64,000 nt of DNA from an uncultured Chryseobacterium sp. (lineage in GTDB: Bacteria; Bacteroidota; Bacteroidia; Flavobacteriales; Weeksellaceae). This document shows positions 9,035-18,329 of this stretch, one piece after another. The position numbers were made by a program, and so were the translations under genes. The DNA lies in contig CAJYLH010000027.1 in assembly GCA_913775525.1 (NCBI GenBank), positions 23,430 through 87,429 of the forward strand, written 5' to 3'. Position 1 is the stretch's first letter. Each line of letters opens with the position of its first letter. A model generated the notes under the pieces. That model made no database searches and had not been told where the DNA came from. It saw nothing but the letters and a program-made list of their open reading frames with translations.

Positions 9035-10072
9035 ATGATCAGGAAATTTATCATTACAGGAATGGTATGCCTTGCAACGGCTTCGGCATATGGTCAGAGA
9101 AGCTTGAAAATAAGCCTTCAACCTAAAGAAGATACAGAAGTGAGCCCTATTGTAAAAGAAAAGATGGAAGATTATGCTGTGAAAATCAATGACATCATCA
9201 AGGAAGAGAAAGAATTGATGGAAGCCGAATTAATCAGGCTCCAGGAGCAAGGGCTCGGTAAAGCCGAATTCGATGAGGAAAAAGCGAAAGTTGCCGAGCG
9301 GTATTCCGAAAAGATCGACCAGCGGATTCACGACCTTGGATTTGACCTTGATCAGGTCATCCAGAAGCAGGTAAGGTTCTCACTCCTGAATTCCGATGTT
9401 GCTTCCAATGAGGAAATGAAAGCGCAGCTGCTGAAAAAGTTCCGTCCTACCAAAGAAATATCTCCATACATCACTACAGGGATGATGACTCTTACCAATA
9501 ATCTTCCGGACAATGAGCTGGACATGAATATGAAACGTGGAAGAGACCTGGAACTGGGGATCAGGTTTAATTATCAGTTCGGGAGGACCAGCCCCTGGGG
9601 ATTGGTAACCGGTCTGGGTTTTTCCTGGAGAACCATCAGGCTGGATAATAATATGCTTTTTGCCAAAAATAGCAATGCTGACGTTTTCCTGGCCAAGAAT
9701 GACGGTAGCCTGGATAAGAGTAAACTAAGGACCGGATACATTATGATTCCGCTGGGATTCCAGTATAATTTTTCCAAACTGAAAAATGCCGGAATGGATG
9801 TCCAGTACAGGCCCTATGCGGAGGGTTTCAGGATTACCGCTAATGCTTATGGAGGCATAAAGATGTCCAGCAATAACATTATTAAAAGTGATATCGGGGA
9901 ACTGAGAAGCCGGGGAAATTATCAGGTTAATCCATTCGTTTACGGCGCACAGCTGACCTTATCGTATGACGATTTCAGCATCTTCGTGAAGAAAGATTTC
10001 AGCAATTTTTTCAAGGATGGATATTTTGAGAATGATAAAGCCCTGGTATTCGGGATAGGGATCGGGTTGTAA
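9035..10072 (+). CDS. Secreted outer-membrane beta-barrel-like protein
   Basis: A 345-residue protein with a signal peptide (cleavage after ASAYG near residue 20). A highly charged helical region (about 30-145) precedes a C-terminal half with alternating beta-strand pattern, aromatic girdles and a terminal FGIGIGL, as in small outer-membrane barrels. It is the third gene of a sigma/anti-sigma unit, 26 nt downstream, and may be its target or sensor. No specific family was identified. Confidence 0.65.
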   Translation: MIRKFIITGMVCLATASAYGQRSLKISLQPKEDTEVSPIVKEKMEDYAVKINDIIKEEKELMEAELIRLQEQGLGKAEFDEEKAKVAERYSEKIDQRIHDLGFDLDQVIQKQVRFSLLNSDVASNEEMKAQLLKKFRPTKEISPYITTGMMTLTNNLPDNELDMNMKRGRDLELGIRFNYQFGRTSPWGLVTGLGFSWRTIRLDNNMLFAKNSNADVFLAKNDGSLDKSKLRTGYIMIPLGFQYNFSKLKNAGMDVQYRPYAEGFRITANAYGGIKMSSNNIIKSDIGELRSRGNYQVNPFVYGAQLTLSYDDFSIFVKKDFSNFFKDGYFENDKALVFGIGIGL

Positions 10073-10143
10073 TTCCCTGATCACTCGCTGTCCGTACAAC
10101 AAGAATTAATAATCCGACGCCATATTCTCAACATCTCTATAAC

Positions 10144-10178
10144 AAAACACTCCGGAAGATCATTTTCCGGAGTGTTTT
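10144..10178. terminator. Bidirectional terminator
   Basis: A perfect 14-bp stem AAAACACTCCGGAA / TTCCGGAGTGTTTT with a 7-nt loop lies between convergent genes. It ends in T on both strands and can serve the barrel gene and fumC. Confidence 0.9.
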
Positions 10179-10183
10179 AGTAT

Positions 10184-11578
10184 TTACTTCAGGCTTCCTA
10201 CCATATCTTCAGGCTTTACCCATTCATCAAACTGTTCGGCTGTCAGCAGTCCGAGATTAACGGCTTCTTCTTTTAAGGTTGTCCCATTCTTATGGGCGGT
10301 TTTGGCAATCTTAGCGGCATTTTCATAACCGATATGCGTATTGAGGGCAGTAACCAGCATCAATGACTTGTCAACCAGCTCTTTGATTCTTGCTTCATTA
10401 GGCTCTATACCAACAGCACAGTGGGCATTGAACGAAATGCATGCATCAGCGATCAGCTGTGCCGACTGCAGGAAGTTGTAGGCCATAACAGGTTTAAATA
10501 CATTCAGTTCATAATTCCCCTGAGTTCCGGCAAAGGAAATGCTGGTGTCATTCCCCAAAACCTGTGCACAAACCATGGTCATTGCCTCATTCTGGGTTGG
10601 GTTTACTTTCCCCGGCATGATGGAAGATCCCGGCTCATTTTCAGGAATGTGGATTTCCCCGATCCCTGATCTCGGCCCTGAAGCCAGCAATCTGATATCC
10701 TGGGCAATTTTGAATAATGAAACGGCAAGCTGTTTCAGGGCACCATGCGATTCCACAATGGCATCATGGGCAGCGAGGGCTTCAAATTTATTTTCAGCTG
10801 TAATAAAGGGATGCCCTGTGAATTCGGCAATATATTCAGCAACTTTTACGTCATAGCCCTGAGGCGTATTCAGTCCGGTTCCTACGGCAGTACCGCCCAG
10901 AGCCAGTTCCGAAAGGTGCGGTAAAGTATTTTTTAATGCCCTGAACCCGAAATTCAGCTGGGCCACATATCCGGAAAACTCCTGCCCCAGCGTAAGTGGT
11001 GTGGCATCCATTAAATGTGTCCTTCCGATTTTCACAATATTTCTGAAGGCTTCGGATTTTTCTGCTAAGGTATCTCTGAGCTTTTCAACGGCAGGAATAG
11101 TGGTTTCCACCACCTTTTTGTAGGCTGCAATATGCATAGCAGTAGGATAGGTGTCGTTGGAAGACTGTGATTTGTTGACATCGTCATTCGGGTGAACATC
11201 AGATTTTTCTCCCAGGGTCCCGCCGTTGTTGACATGGGCACGGTTGGAGATCACTTCATTCACATTCATGTTAGACTGTGTTCCGGATCCGGTCTGCCAG
11301 ATCACCAGCGGGAACTGGTCGTTCAGTTTCCCTTCCAGGATCTCATCGCAAACCCTGGCGATCATATCCCTTTTCTCTGCCGGAAGCACTCCAAGATCTG
11401 TATTGGCAAAAGCGGCTGCCTTTTTCAGGTAAGCAAATGCTTCAATAATTTCATGAGGCATTGATCCCTCCGGCCCGATTTTGAAGTTGTTCCTGGAGCG
11501 TTCCGTCTGGGCACCCCAGAATTTATCTGCAGGAACCTGCACTTCTCCCATCGTGTCTTTTTCTATTCTGTAATTCAT
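10184..11578 (-). CDS. fumC: Class II fumarate hydratase
   Basis: FumC interconverts fumarate and L-malate in the TCA cycle and needs no metal cofactor. The family signature [11 protein letters not shown] is present, with [14 protein letters not shown] and [16 protein letters not shown] active-site segments. The ATG at 11578 gives 464 residues starting [13 protein letters not shown], the usual FumC beginning; an extension to 11635 lacks support. It is divergent from a class I fumarase 148 bp away and ends at a bidirectional terminator. Confidence 0.95.
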   Translation of the reverse strand: MNYRIEKDTMGEVQVPADKFWGAQTERSRNNFKIGPEGSMPHEIIEAFAYLKKAAAFANTDLGVLPAEKRDMIARVCDEILEGKLNDQFPLVIWQTGSGTQSNMNVNEVISNRAHVNNGGTLGEKSDVHPNDDVNKSQSSNDTYPTAMHIAAYKKVVETTIPAVEKLRDTLAEKSEAFRNIVKIGRTHLMDATPLTLGQEFSGYVAQLNFGFRALKNTLPHLSELALGGTAVGTGLNTPQGYDVKVAEYIAEFTGHPFITAENKFEALAAHDAIVESHGALKQLAVSLFKIAQDIRLLASGPRSGIGEIHIPENEPGSSIMPGKVNPTQNEAMTMVCAQVLGNDTSISFAGTQGNYELNVFKPVMAYNFLQSAQLIADACISFNAHCAVGIEPNEARIKELVDKSLMLVTALNTHIGYENAAKIAKTAHKNGTTLKEEAVNLGLLTAEQFDEWVKPEDMVGSLK

Positions 11579-11700
11579 ATGATTGGAATTTCTGATTTGT
11601 AGTTTATAAAAATACTCATTACTGAAAAACCTCACAATTTATAATCATTATAAATATCAATCGGGCAGAGTGATTTTCCTCATGTTTTTGGAGGATGTTT

Positions 11701-11708
11701 TATTTTTG
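11701..11708 (+). promoter_or_regulatory. -7 box of class I fumarase gene
   Basis: TATTTTTG fits TAnnTTTG and lies 18 nt before the ATG at 11727. It falls inside the open upstream extension of the frame, which supports the later start. No well-spaced -33 TTG was seen. Confidence 0.5.
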
Positions 11709-11726
11709 CAGCCAAACAAAAATTCA

Positions 11727-13334
11727 ATGGAATTCAGATATCAGGATCCGTATCCGATTCAGAAAGATGATACGGTGTACAAAAAGCTTACTTCAGACTA
11801 TGTCAAGGTTGAACAACTGGGAAACAGGGAAATCCTTACCATCGATCCCAAGGGCCTCGAACTGCTGGCTGAAGAAGCGATGGCAGACGTTTCCTTTATG
11901 CTCCGGTCTTCCCATCTTGCCAGTCTCAGAAGTATCATCGACGATCCTGAAGCAACGGATAACGACAGGTTCGTAGCCTACAATCTTTTACAGAATGCTG
12001 CTGTGGCGGCAGAAGGTGCCCTTCCATCCTGTCAGGATACCGGAACGGCTATTGTCATGGGTAAGAAAGGAGAAAACGTGTATACAGGAGCGGATGACGG
12101 AGAATACCTGAGCAAAGGGATTTACAATACCTATCAGAAAAGGAACCTGAGATATTCCCAAGTAGTTCCTTTAACCATGTTTGATGAGAAAAACTCAGGC
12201 TCCAACCTTCCTGCGCAGATCGATATCTATGCTAAAAAGGGAAACTCCTATGAATTCCTGTTCCTGACAAAAGGCGGAGGTTCTGCCAATAAAACATTCC
12301 TGTACCAGAAAACAAAGTCTTTGCTGAATGAAAAATCACTGGAAGAATTCATCAAGGAAAGAATATCCGATTTAGGGACTGCGGCCTGTCCGCCGTACCA
12401 TTTAGCCTTGGTAATCGGAGGTACCTCTGCTGAGGCCAACCTGGCAGCTGTGAAAAAAGCTTCTGCAAAATATTATGACCATCTTCCTACAGAAGGCAAT
12501 GAAGCCGGGCAGGCCTTCAGGGACCTGGAATGGGAAGCTAGGGTGCAGAAGATCTGTCAGGAAAGTTCTATCGGAGCCCAGTTTGGAGGTAAATACCTGA
12601 CCCATGATGTACGGGTGATCAGGCTTCCGCGCCATGCAGCATCCTGTCCGGTAGGAATGGGCGTGTCCTGTTCTGCAGACCGTAATATCAAAGGGAAAAT
12701 CACCGAAGAAGGGATCTTCTTAGAGCAGCTTGAGCAGGATCCTAAGCGATTTTTGCCTGAAACACCGCCGCACCTTGAGGAGGCGGTAGAAATCAACCTT
12801 AATCAACCGATGCCGGAAATTCTGGCTGAACTGTCAAAATACCCTATCAAAACCAGGCTTAAGCTAAATGGGACTTTGATTGTGGCAAGAGATATCGCCC
12901 ATGCAAAAATCAAAGAGATTATTGACAGCGGACAGCCGATGCCTGAGTATTTTAAAAACCACCCGATTTATTATGCAGGACCTGCAAAAACCCCGGAAGG
13001 AATGGCTTCAGGAAGTTTCGGGCCTACTACGGCAGGAAGGATGGATGTGTATGTGGATGAATTCCAGAGCCATGGAGGAAGCATGGTTATGCTGGCGAAA
13101 GGAAACCGGAGTAAAGATGTGACCAATGCCTGCGGAAAATACGGAGGGTTTTACCTTGGCTCGATCGGTGGACCGGCTGCTATCCTGGCAAAAGATAATA
13201 TCCTTTCCGTCGAGGTGGTAGATTTCCCGGAACTGGGGATGGAAGCAGTAAGAAAAATTGAGGTGAAGGATTTCCCGGCCTTTATCATTACCGATGATAA
13301 AGGCAACGATTTTTTTGCCAATCTTGCGCATTAA
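11727..13334 (+). CDS. Class I fumarate hydratase (4Fe-4S)
   Basis: A 535-residue Fe-S fumarase of the FumA/FumB type, unrelated in fold to FumC. Cysteines at 102 (PSCQDTG), 221 (AACPPYH) and 315 (VSCSAD) match the three cluster ligands of E. coli FumA with a constant offset of three. The N-terminal alpha domain and C-terminal beta domain are fused in one chain. The start at 11727 lies after a -7 box. It could act in the TCA cycle when iron and low oxygen allow; activity on other dicarboxylates is possible. Confidence 0.93.
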   Translation: MEFRYQDPYPIQKDDTVYKKLTSDYVKVEQLGNREILTIDPKGLELLAEEAMADVSFMLRSSHLASLRSIIDDPEATDNDRFVAYNLLQNAAVAAEGALPSCQDTGTAIVMGKKGENVYTGADDGEYLSKGIYNTYQKRNLRYSQVVPLTMFDEKNSGSNLPAQIDIYAKKGNSYEFLFLTKGGGSANKTFLYQKTKSLLNEKSLEEFIKERISDLGTAACPPYHLALVIGGTSAEANLAAVKKASAKYYDHLPTEGNEAGQAFRDLEWEARVQKICQESSIGAQFGGKYLTHDVRVIRLPRHAASCPVGMGVSCSADRNIKGKITEEGIFLEQLEQDPKRFLPETPPHLEEAVEINLNQPMPEILAELSKYPIKTRLKLNGTLIVARDIAHAKIKEIIDSGQPMPEYFKNHPIYYAGPAKTPEGMASGSFGPTTAGRMDVYVDEFQSHGGSMVMLAKGNRSKDVTNACGKYGGFYLGSIGGPAAILAKDNILSVEVVDFPELGMEAVRKIEVKDFPAFIITDDKGNDFFANLAH

Positions 13335-13357
13335 AAAAAATGTTTTAAGATATATAC

Positions 13358-13376
13358 TACTTTGTATTGCAAGGTA
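13358..13376. promoter_or_regulatory. Inverted-repeat operator, upstream copy
   Basis: A 19-nt imperfect inverted repeat (14 of 19 positions symmetric) centred on TTTGTATTGCAAG overlaps the -33 region of the serine hydrolase promoter. A second copy is centred 33 bp downstream. Confidence 0.55.
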
Positions 13377-13397
13377 TCTTATTAAAAGATATCTTTG
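13367..13397 (+). promoter_or_regulatory. Promoter of the serine hydrolase gene
   Basis: TTG at 13367-13369, a 20-nt spacer and TATCTTTG at 13390-13397 make a full Bacteroidota promoter, 19 nt before the ATG at 13417. Confidence 0.7.
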
Positions 13398-13406
13398 CAG
13401 TACAAA
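13394..13406. promoter_or_regulatory. Inverted-repeat operator, downstream copy
   Basis: TTTGCAGTACAAA is a 13-nt near-palindrome with the same TTTGYA-N-TRCAA core as the copy at 13361-13373. It covers the -7 box and likely transcription start. Confidence 0.5.
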
Positions 13407-13416
13407 TTGTATATCG

Positions 13417-14484
13417 ATGAAAAATACTGTACTTTCAATTCTGCTGATTCTCTTTTTGTTTCAGCTGTCTTCTGCCCAGCTGAACCAGAAACTGGACAGC
13501 ATCATACAAACTGAATTTTCTGATCCCAGCGCACCTGGAGGGGTATTCCTCGTTTCGCAAAAAGGAAAAACTCTGTATGAAAAGGCCTTCGGAAAAGCCA
13601 ATATTGAACTGGACGTCAACATGACTTCCGGTAATGTCTTCCAGATCGGTTCCATGACCAAGCAGTTTACGGCTATTGCAGTGCTGATCCTTGAATCACG
13701 GGGAAAATTAAGCGTCAATGATCCTGTCTCCAAATATATTCCCGATTATCCTTCAGGGAATGTTATAACCATCCATCATCTTCTGACCCACACTTCAGGC
13801 ATTAAGGATTTTACCAGAATGAAATCGCTTTCCGATATTGCCCAGAAAGAAATGACGCCTAAACAGATGGTCGACTTTTTCAAGAATGAAACTCCTGATT
13901 TTAAGCCCGGAGAAAAGTTTGAATACAATAATTCCGGCTATGTTCTTCTAGGATATCTCATAGAACTTATTTCAGGGGAGCGCTATGAAGATTTTATCCG
14001 GAAGAATATCTTCGAGAAAGCGGATATGAAGAATTCCTGCTATGCCAGTGACCGGAAGATCATAAAGAACAGGGCATATGGGTATCATCAAAAAACGGAC
14101 GGTTACGTTAATAAAACCATCATAAATTTCAGTGTCCCGTTTTCTTCGGGATCGCTGATGTCAACAGCAGAAGACATGGTTCGCTGGCAGCATGCACTGA
14201 ATACCGGTCTGATCCTTGATGCCGAACACACCAGGAAAGCCTTCACCCCTTATTCGCTCAACAATGGAGAAAAACTGACTTACGGTTACGGATGGCATTT
14301 GAAAGACATCAATGGCATCCCGACCCGGGAACATGGCGGAAGCGTTTTCGGATTCAAGTCTATGGCGGTGTACATTCCGTCACTGGATATCTATGTGGCA
14401 GGATTCAGCAATTGCGACTGCCATTCCCCGACGCAGGTGGTGAAAGACATGGCAAAGGAAGTCCTGAATGCGGTTAAAAAGTAA
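13417..14484 (+). CDS. Secreted serine hydrolase, beta-lactamase (class C) family
   Basis: A 355-residue penicillin-binding-protein-like hydrolase with a signal peptide (cleavage near SSAQ, residue 21). The catalytic SxxK is S79-M-T-K82, the YxN-type motif is in EYNNSGY near residue 170, and the KTG-equivalent is HGG near residue 307. The family includes D-aminopeptidases, esterases and class C beta-lactamases; the sequence alone does not decide between them. The frame is open to 13294, but the ATG at 13417 gives the signal peptide and follows a full promoter. The promoter carries two inverted repeats, so expression is probably controlled. Confidence 0.85.
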   Translation: MKNTVLSILLILFLFQLSSAQLNQKLDSIIQTEFSDPSAPGGVFLVSQKGKTLYEKAFGKANIELDVNMTSGNVFQIGSMTKQFTAIAVLILESRGKLSVNDPVSKYIPDYPSGNVITIHHLLTHTSGIKDFTRMKSLSDIAQKEMTPKQMVDFFKNETPDFKPGEKFEYNNSGYVLLGYLIELISGERYEDFIRKNIFEKADMKNSCYASDRKIIKNRAYGYHQKTDGYVNKTIINFSVPFSSGSLMSTAEDMVRWQHALNTGLILDAEHTRKAFTPYSLNNGEKLTYGYGWHLKDINGIPTREHGGSVFGFKSMAVYIPSLDIYVAGFSNCDCHSPTQVVKDMAKEVLNAVKK

Positions 14485-14542
14485 AAAAGGCTTCAGGACC
14501 AATTTAAAATCAAAATAAATTAAAAAATAGGGCATGCATCTT

Positions 14543-14573
14543 TTGTATAAAAAGGAAAAATGTTCTATTTTTG
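14543..14573 (+). promoter_or_regulatory. Promoter of small membrane protein gene
   Basis: TTG at 14543-14545, a 20-nt spacer and TATTTTTG at 14566-14573. The box overlaps a possible TTG start at 14571, which rules that start out. Confidence 0.75.
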
Positions 14574-14591
14574 CCTAAAATCTATAAGATA

Positions 14592-14876
14592 ATGATCACG
14601 ATTTTGTCAGCATTTTGGCCGTTTTATCAGTTCCTTTGGACTGTTTTCTTCATCATCATGTTCCTGGTAGGGTTCTGGTGTATCTTTATGTTCTTCGGTT
14701 TCGTTATTCCATTATGGCTGACTGAAGGTCTGAAAGAATATTTCGGAAAAGTAAAGCCTTTTGATCCGGAAGATATCAGAAGAAAAAAGATCTACGAGCA
14801 GGAAGGTACTGAGGTGATCTTTAATGAACCTAAAGGTAACGGGCCTTTCATCCATGACCACGGACATCATCATTAA
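14592..14876 (+). CDS. Small membrane protein of unknown function
   Basis: A 94-residue protein with one or two long hydrophobic segments in residues 1-50 (rich in Phe, Trp and Ile), followed by a short charged tail ending in His-Gly-His-His-His. The ATG at 14592 is chosen because the promoter -7 box covers the alternative upstream start. The terminal His cluster could bind metal, but that is speculation. It is monocistronic with its own promoter and terminator. No family recognised. Confidence 0.7.
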   Translation: MITILSAFWPFYQFLWTVFFIIMFLVGFWCIFMFFGFVIPLWLTEGLKEYFGKVKPFDPEDIRRKKIYEQEGTEVIFNEPKGNGPFIHDHGHHH

Positions 14877-14943
14877 TTGATATTGTCATTGCTTTTTCAC
14901 CTGAATTCTGAAAAGGCAATATCAAAGCAAAACAACATATATA

Positions 14944-14974
14944 AACCATTCAGTATACTGGATGGTTTTTTTTA
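14944..14974. terminator. Intrinsic terminator between convergent genes
   Basis: AACCAT-CAGT-AT-ACTG-ATGGTT hairpin followed by a run of T on the + strand. It ends the small membrane protein gene and abuts the end of the AraC-type gene on the other strand. Confidence 0.8.
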
Positions 14975-15847
14975 TTCATTCCTCAGCTTTTCCGGTGAGA
15001 TGCCAAATTTTTTTTTGAAGGCGCGGGTAAAATTCTGTACATATTCATAGCCACATTCAATGGCAATTTCCTTGATCATCACATTTCTGTCGACAATCAT
15101 TTTTTTAGCTTTCAGCATCCTCAGCTCCGAAATATAATCGCTTACCGTCATATGGTACCTTGATTTGAATTCCTTTCTTATGGTATTCTGGTTGATGCCG
15201 ATCAGCCGTGCGATATCCTTCGTTCTCAAATGGGATTGATAATGATCATCAATATATTTTTTGACCATTTCCGGTGTTTCGGAAGACTTTCTTATGTTGT
15301 CCTTTTCACTGAACTGCTCAAAAATCAGCATAAGCAGCTTGATGACTTTTGCTTCAATAAAAAGTTTTTGCAGTACCCCCTTTCTTGAGTATCCTAAAAT
15401 TTCTTTCATGATCATATGCATTTCTACCGTAATCGATGGAGGTGTCTGCTGATGCAGGAAAATGAATCTGTTCCTGATCAGCCGGTCCAGCAGGTCTGCA
15501 CTTTCACCACCCGGTGCGGGCCGGATGAGATGAAGCATATATTGGTAATCAAGATCAATCTGAAGGTATTCCAGGCTTGCTTGATTTTCCGTCCAGAGTT
15601 CCGCTTGTCCGTCTTTTTCCAGAAAATGGAGGATATATTGATTTTTTTTGAACCGGAAAGAGGTTCCGCAGTCAGGGGCTTCAAGGTGGACGGCATCACT
15701 CAGCATGAATAAAAGTGTGAAACCTGACCGGCTTTCCAGGGTATCGGATTTGAGATAGCCATCTGCAGACCGGTCACTATATGATTGTATTCTGATAGCT
15801 TCAGAACAGAACAGCATCTTTTTTTCATACACCTTTTTCATAAGCAT
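14972..15847 (-). CDS. AraC-family transcriptional regulator
   Basis: A 291-residue protein with a C-terminal AraC/XylS domain of about 100 residues. It has two helix-turn-helix units: RTKDIARLIGINQNTIRKEF, and VMIKEIAIECGYEYVQNFTRAF followed by FGISPEKLR. The N-terminal 180 residues hold no ligand domain I can name. Starts at 15847 and 15841 are both possible. It is divergent from the T9SS-exported protein at 15979 with 131 bp between, so that gene is a candidate target. It could also respond to a small molecule like other AraC members. Confidence 0.85.
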   Translation of the reverse strand: MLMKKVYEKKMLFCSEAIRIQSYSDRSADGYLKSDTLESRSGFTLLFMLSDAVHLEAPDCGTSFRFKKNQYILHFLEKDGQAELWTENQASLEYLQIDLDYQYMLHLIRPAPGGESADLLDRLIRNRFIFLHQQTPPSITVEMHMIMKEILGYSRKGVLQKLFIEAKVIKLLMLIFEQFSEKDNIRKSSETPEMVKKYIDDHYQSHLRTKDIARLIGINQNTIRKEFKSRYHMTVSDYISELRMLKAKKMIVDRNVMIKEIAIECGYEYVQNFTRAFKKKFGISPEKLRNE

Positions 15848-15924
15848 TACATTAAGTAGAGTGGGATATTCATGTTAGATAACTGATAGTTTGCAAATGA
15901 TAACTCAGTAGGATCATGGAAGAT

Positions 15925-15932
15925 TAATTTTG
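15925..15932 (+). promoter_or_regulatory. -7 box before the T9SS-exported protein
   Basis: TAATTTTG fits TAnnTTTG, 46 nt before the ATG at 15979, in the intergenic region shared with the AraC gene. No clear -33 TTG, which would fit an activator-dependent promoter. Confidence 0.45.
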
Positions 15933-15978
15933 CACAAAAATAAATATAATTTAGAATAAATAAAAATAATAAGTACTT

Positions 15979-18054
15979 ATGTTCAAAGTTTTATCTCGGG
16001 TTCTGTTCAATATCTTTGCTGCGATAGGCTGTTTGGCAGTCACAGCCATCCAGATGAATGCACAGCAGTGGCAAAATGTTGGAAACACACAGCCTGTATC
16101 TACCGGAGGAAGCGGTTACAACAATATAATTGTTGATTATGCAGGGAATTATTATATCTCGTATTATGATGTCTCTGTAGGGAAAGGTTCTGTGCAGAAG
16201 TTTGATGGAAACTCCTGGTCTTATGCGGGAGGATCCGCAGGTATTACGCCAGGTACCGCAACATACAACGCTTTATCATCAGATCATTCAGGGAATGTAT
16301 ATTACACCAACCAGAAAGGATGGCCCGGGACAGGCATGGAAGTCCGTAAATTCAGTGGTTCATCCTGGAGCCAGCTGCCGGATGCATCGAGTGCTTCTCT
16401 CAATTACCATGCTTCAACGGTAGCTCCTTCCGGCGTTTTGTTTTCATTTTCGGGAGAAAATTCTGGGACTGTAAAACGTTTTATAAACGGGGCATGGGAG
16501 CAGGTAGGCAATTCAGGGTTTTCCTCGGGAGCATCCTATGCGGAAATGGTTATCGGATCCAACAATAAAGTGTATACCTGCAATGTTTCCGGCGGAGTAC
16601 AGGTCTATGAAAATTCCATTACAGCCAGTGCCTCCGATACCTGGAGCCTGGTTGGCGGAAGCATTGTGGATGCCTCATCGTCTTCAGAACAATATAATTC
16701 GGATATTGCGATCGATGCAGCAAACAACCTGTATGTAGCCTATGTTTCCAATTCCGCAAACGGCCGGAAACTGAATGTGAAAAAGTTCAACGGGACATCG
16801 TGGGTACAATTGGGAGCACCTAATTTCTCCAATGGCAAAGTTCAGCATGTAGCAGTTGCCGTCAGTGCTTCGGGACAGCCGTACGTTGTAGCCAGTCGTT
16901 GGGAAAATGATAATTATTCCAGGAATACCGTCTATAAATTTGATACAGCAACGCAGGATTGGAATCCCTTGGGTGGGGATTTTATTTCAGACGGGCAGGC
17001 AACTTTTAATGACCTTGTCTTCGATAATATTCACAACAATCTGGTTCTGGTGTATTCTGAAAGCGGTGTCAGAGTGAAAAAAATCTCTCAGGGCAATGCT
17101 TCCGTAGTGTGTAATAATACCGATCCCGGAAGCAGCCCTGGAAATACAGGCTGTGTAACCTTTACGTACAGAGGCCAGACGGTAACCTATACTACCGTAA
17201 GGGGTGCGGACGGAAAGATCTGGCTACAGCAAAACCTGGGAAGCACAAAGGTCGCGGGTGCTGTTTCAGACGCTGATGCATATGGAGACCTCTTTCAGTG
17301 GGGAAGATGGGATGACGGCCATCAGCTTAGGAATTCAGCAACGGCTGCTGCACCATCACCCAATTCTCCAGACGGCCTTGGCACAGGCAGTTCATTTATC
17401 TTGGGCAGCAGTACTGCATCATGGTGGTCCGGAAACAGTTCTTCGGATCAGTGGTCGGCATCGAATGCCGCTTCTGTAACTTCTGCCAATGGTGCAGATC
17501 CCTGCAAGGCAATCGGCCCGGGATGGAAAATGCCGTCACAGGCAGACTGGGCAAACCTTATCGGAACAGAAACTGTTAACAGTCCGGCGGCAGCATATGC
17601 GAGCAATTTGAAACTGCCTGCAGGAGGATACAGGAGCAATACCAGCGGAGGGTTTACTTTTGTGGGCCAGAGAGGGTACTTCTGGAGCTCCGATACGGCT
17701 AACTCGGGAGGTAAATATTTATACATCGGTACGGCGAGTGCCAATGCTTCTTCAGGAGCGCCGAGAGGACAGGGAGCATCCGTAAGATGTATAAAAGATC
17801 TGTCAGGTTTAAACACATCAGATATCACGTTGAATACTACAGCGATCTATCCTAATCCTACCCGTGATATGGTCTTTGTTAAAACAGATTCATCCATAGG
17901 AGATGTTTTTTTAACTGCTGTAGCAGGCCAGAAAATACCGGTTCAGTTTTCCGGAAATCAGGTCAATATGCAGGGTGTCCCGGATGGAGTATATATCTTA
18001 CACATACAGCTGAAAAACGGAAAAACAATTTCCGAAAAGATAATTAAGAAATAA
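15979..18054 (+). CDS. T9SS-exported protein with Fibrobacter-type major paralogous domain
   Basis: A 691-residue secreted protein with a signal peptide (cleavage near MNAQ, residue 30). Beta-propeller-like repeats over about 35-370 show recurring VQKFDGNSW / VRKFSGSSW / VKKFNGTSW elements. A FISUMP-type domain (about 380-610) has the WLQQNLG, W..LIG and SVRCIKD landmarks. The last 75 residues are a type A T9SS sorting domain (AIYPNPTRDMVFV to the C-terminal Lys). It should be exported and anchored or released at the surface; the ligand is unknown. The AraC regulator is transcribed away from it. Confidence 0.85.
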   Translation: MFKVLSRVLFNIFAAIGCLAVTAIQMNAQQWQNVGNTQPVSTGGSGYNNIIVDYAGNYYISYYDVSVGKGSVQKFDGNSWSYAGGSAGITPGTATYNALSSDHSGNVYYTNQKGWPGTGMEVRKFSGSSWSQLPDASSASLNYHASTVAPSGVLFSFSGENSGTVKRFINGAWEQVGNSGFSSGASYAEMVIGSNNKVYTCNVSGGVQVYENSITASASDTWSLVGGSIVDASSSSEQYNSDIAIDAANNLYVAYVSNSANGRKLNVKKFNGTSWVQLGAPNFSNGKVQHVAVAVSASGQPYVVASRWENDNYSRNTVYKFDTATQDWNPLGGDFISDGQATFNDLVFDNIHNNLVLVYSESGVRVKKISQGNASVVCNNTDPGSSPGNTGCVTFTYRGQTVTYTTVRGADGKIWLQQNLGSTKVAGAVSDADAYGDLFQWGRWDDGHQLRNSATAAAPSPNSPDGLGTGSSFILGSSTASWWSGNSSSDQWSASNAASVTSANGADPCKAIGPGWKMPSQADWANLIGTETVNSPAAAYASNLKLPAGGYRSNTSGGFTFVGQRGYFWSSDTANSGGKYLYIGTASANASSGAPRGQGASVRCIKDLSGLNTSDITLNTTAIYPNPTRDMVFVKTDSSIGDVFLTAVAGQKIPVQFSGNQVNMQGVPDGVYILHIQLKNGKTISEKIIKK

Positions 18055-18135
18055 TCCGGCACATGTCTGTTATCTGGTTATTCTACACATAAGGTCATTT
18101 TTTCAATACAATTCAATTTTTTTTATTTGACTTTG

Positions 18136-18163
18136 GGCTCATCTTTATTGATGGGCCTTTTTT
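18136..18163 (+). terminator. Intrinsic terminator
   Basis: GGCTCATC (18136-18143) pairs with GATGGGCC (18150-18157), including one G-U, and is followed by six T. It ends the T9SS-exported protein transcript. Confidence 0.75.
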
Positions 18164-18329
18164 GGAGCATGCAGACAGGTTGTTTTACAACTTTATCACT
18201 GGTGATGCAGCATAAAAAATAAATCACAGGCGTTAACAATAAAAAATTACATTTGCAATACTTCCGTTAGTCACAATTTTGTAATTTCCGGAATGAATGA
18301 AATTTTAATCATAAAGAAAGATCAATAGT

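Noticed and set aside
14571-14591. TTG start for the small membrane protein
   Set aside because: The start codon falls inside the TATTTTTG promoter box, so it cannot be in the transcript from that promoter.
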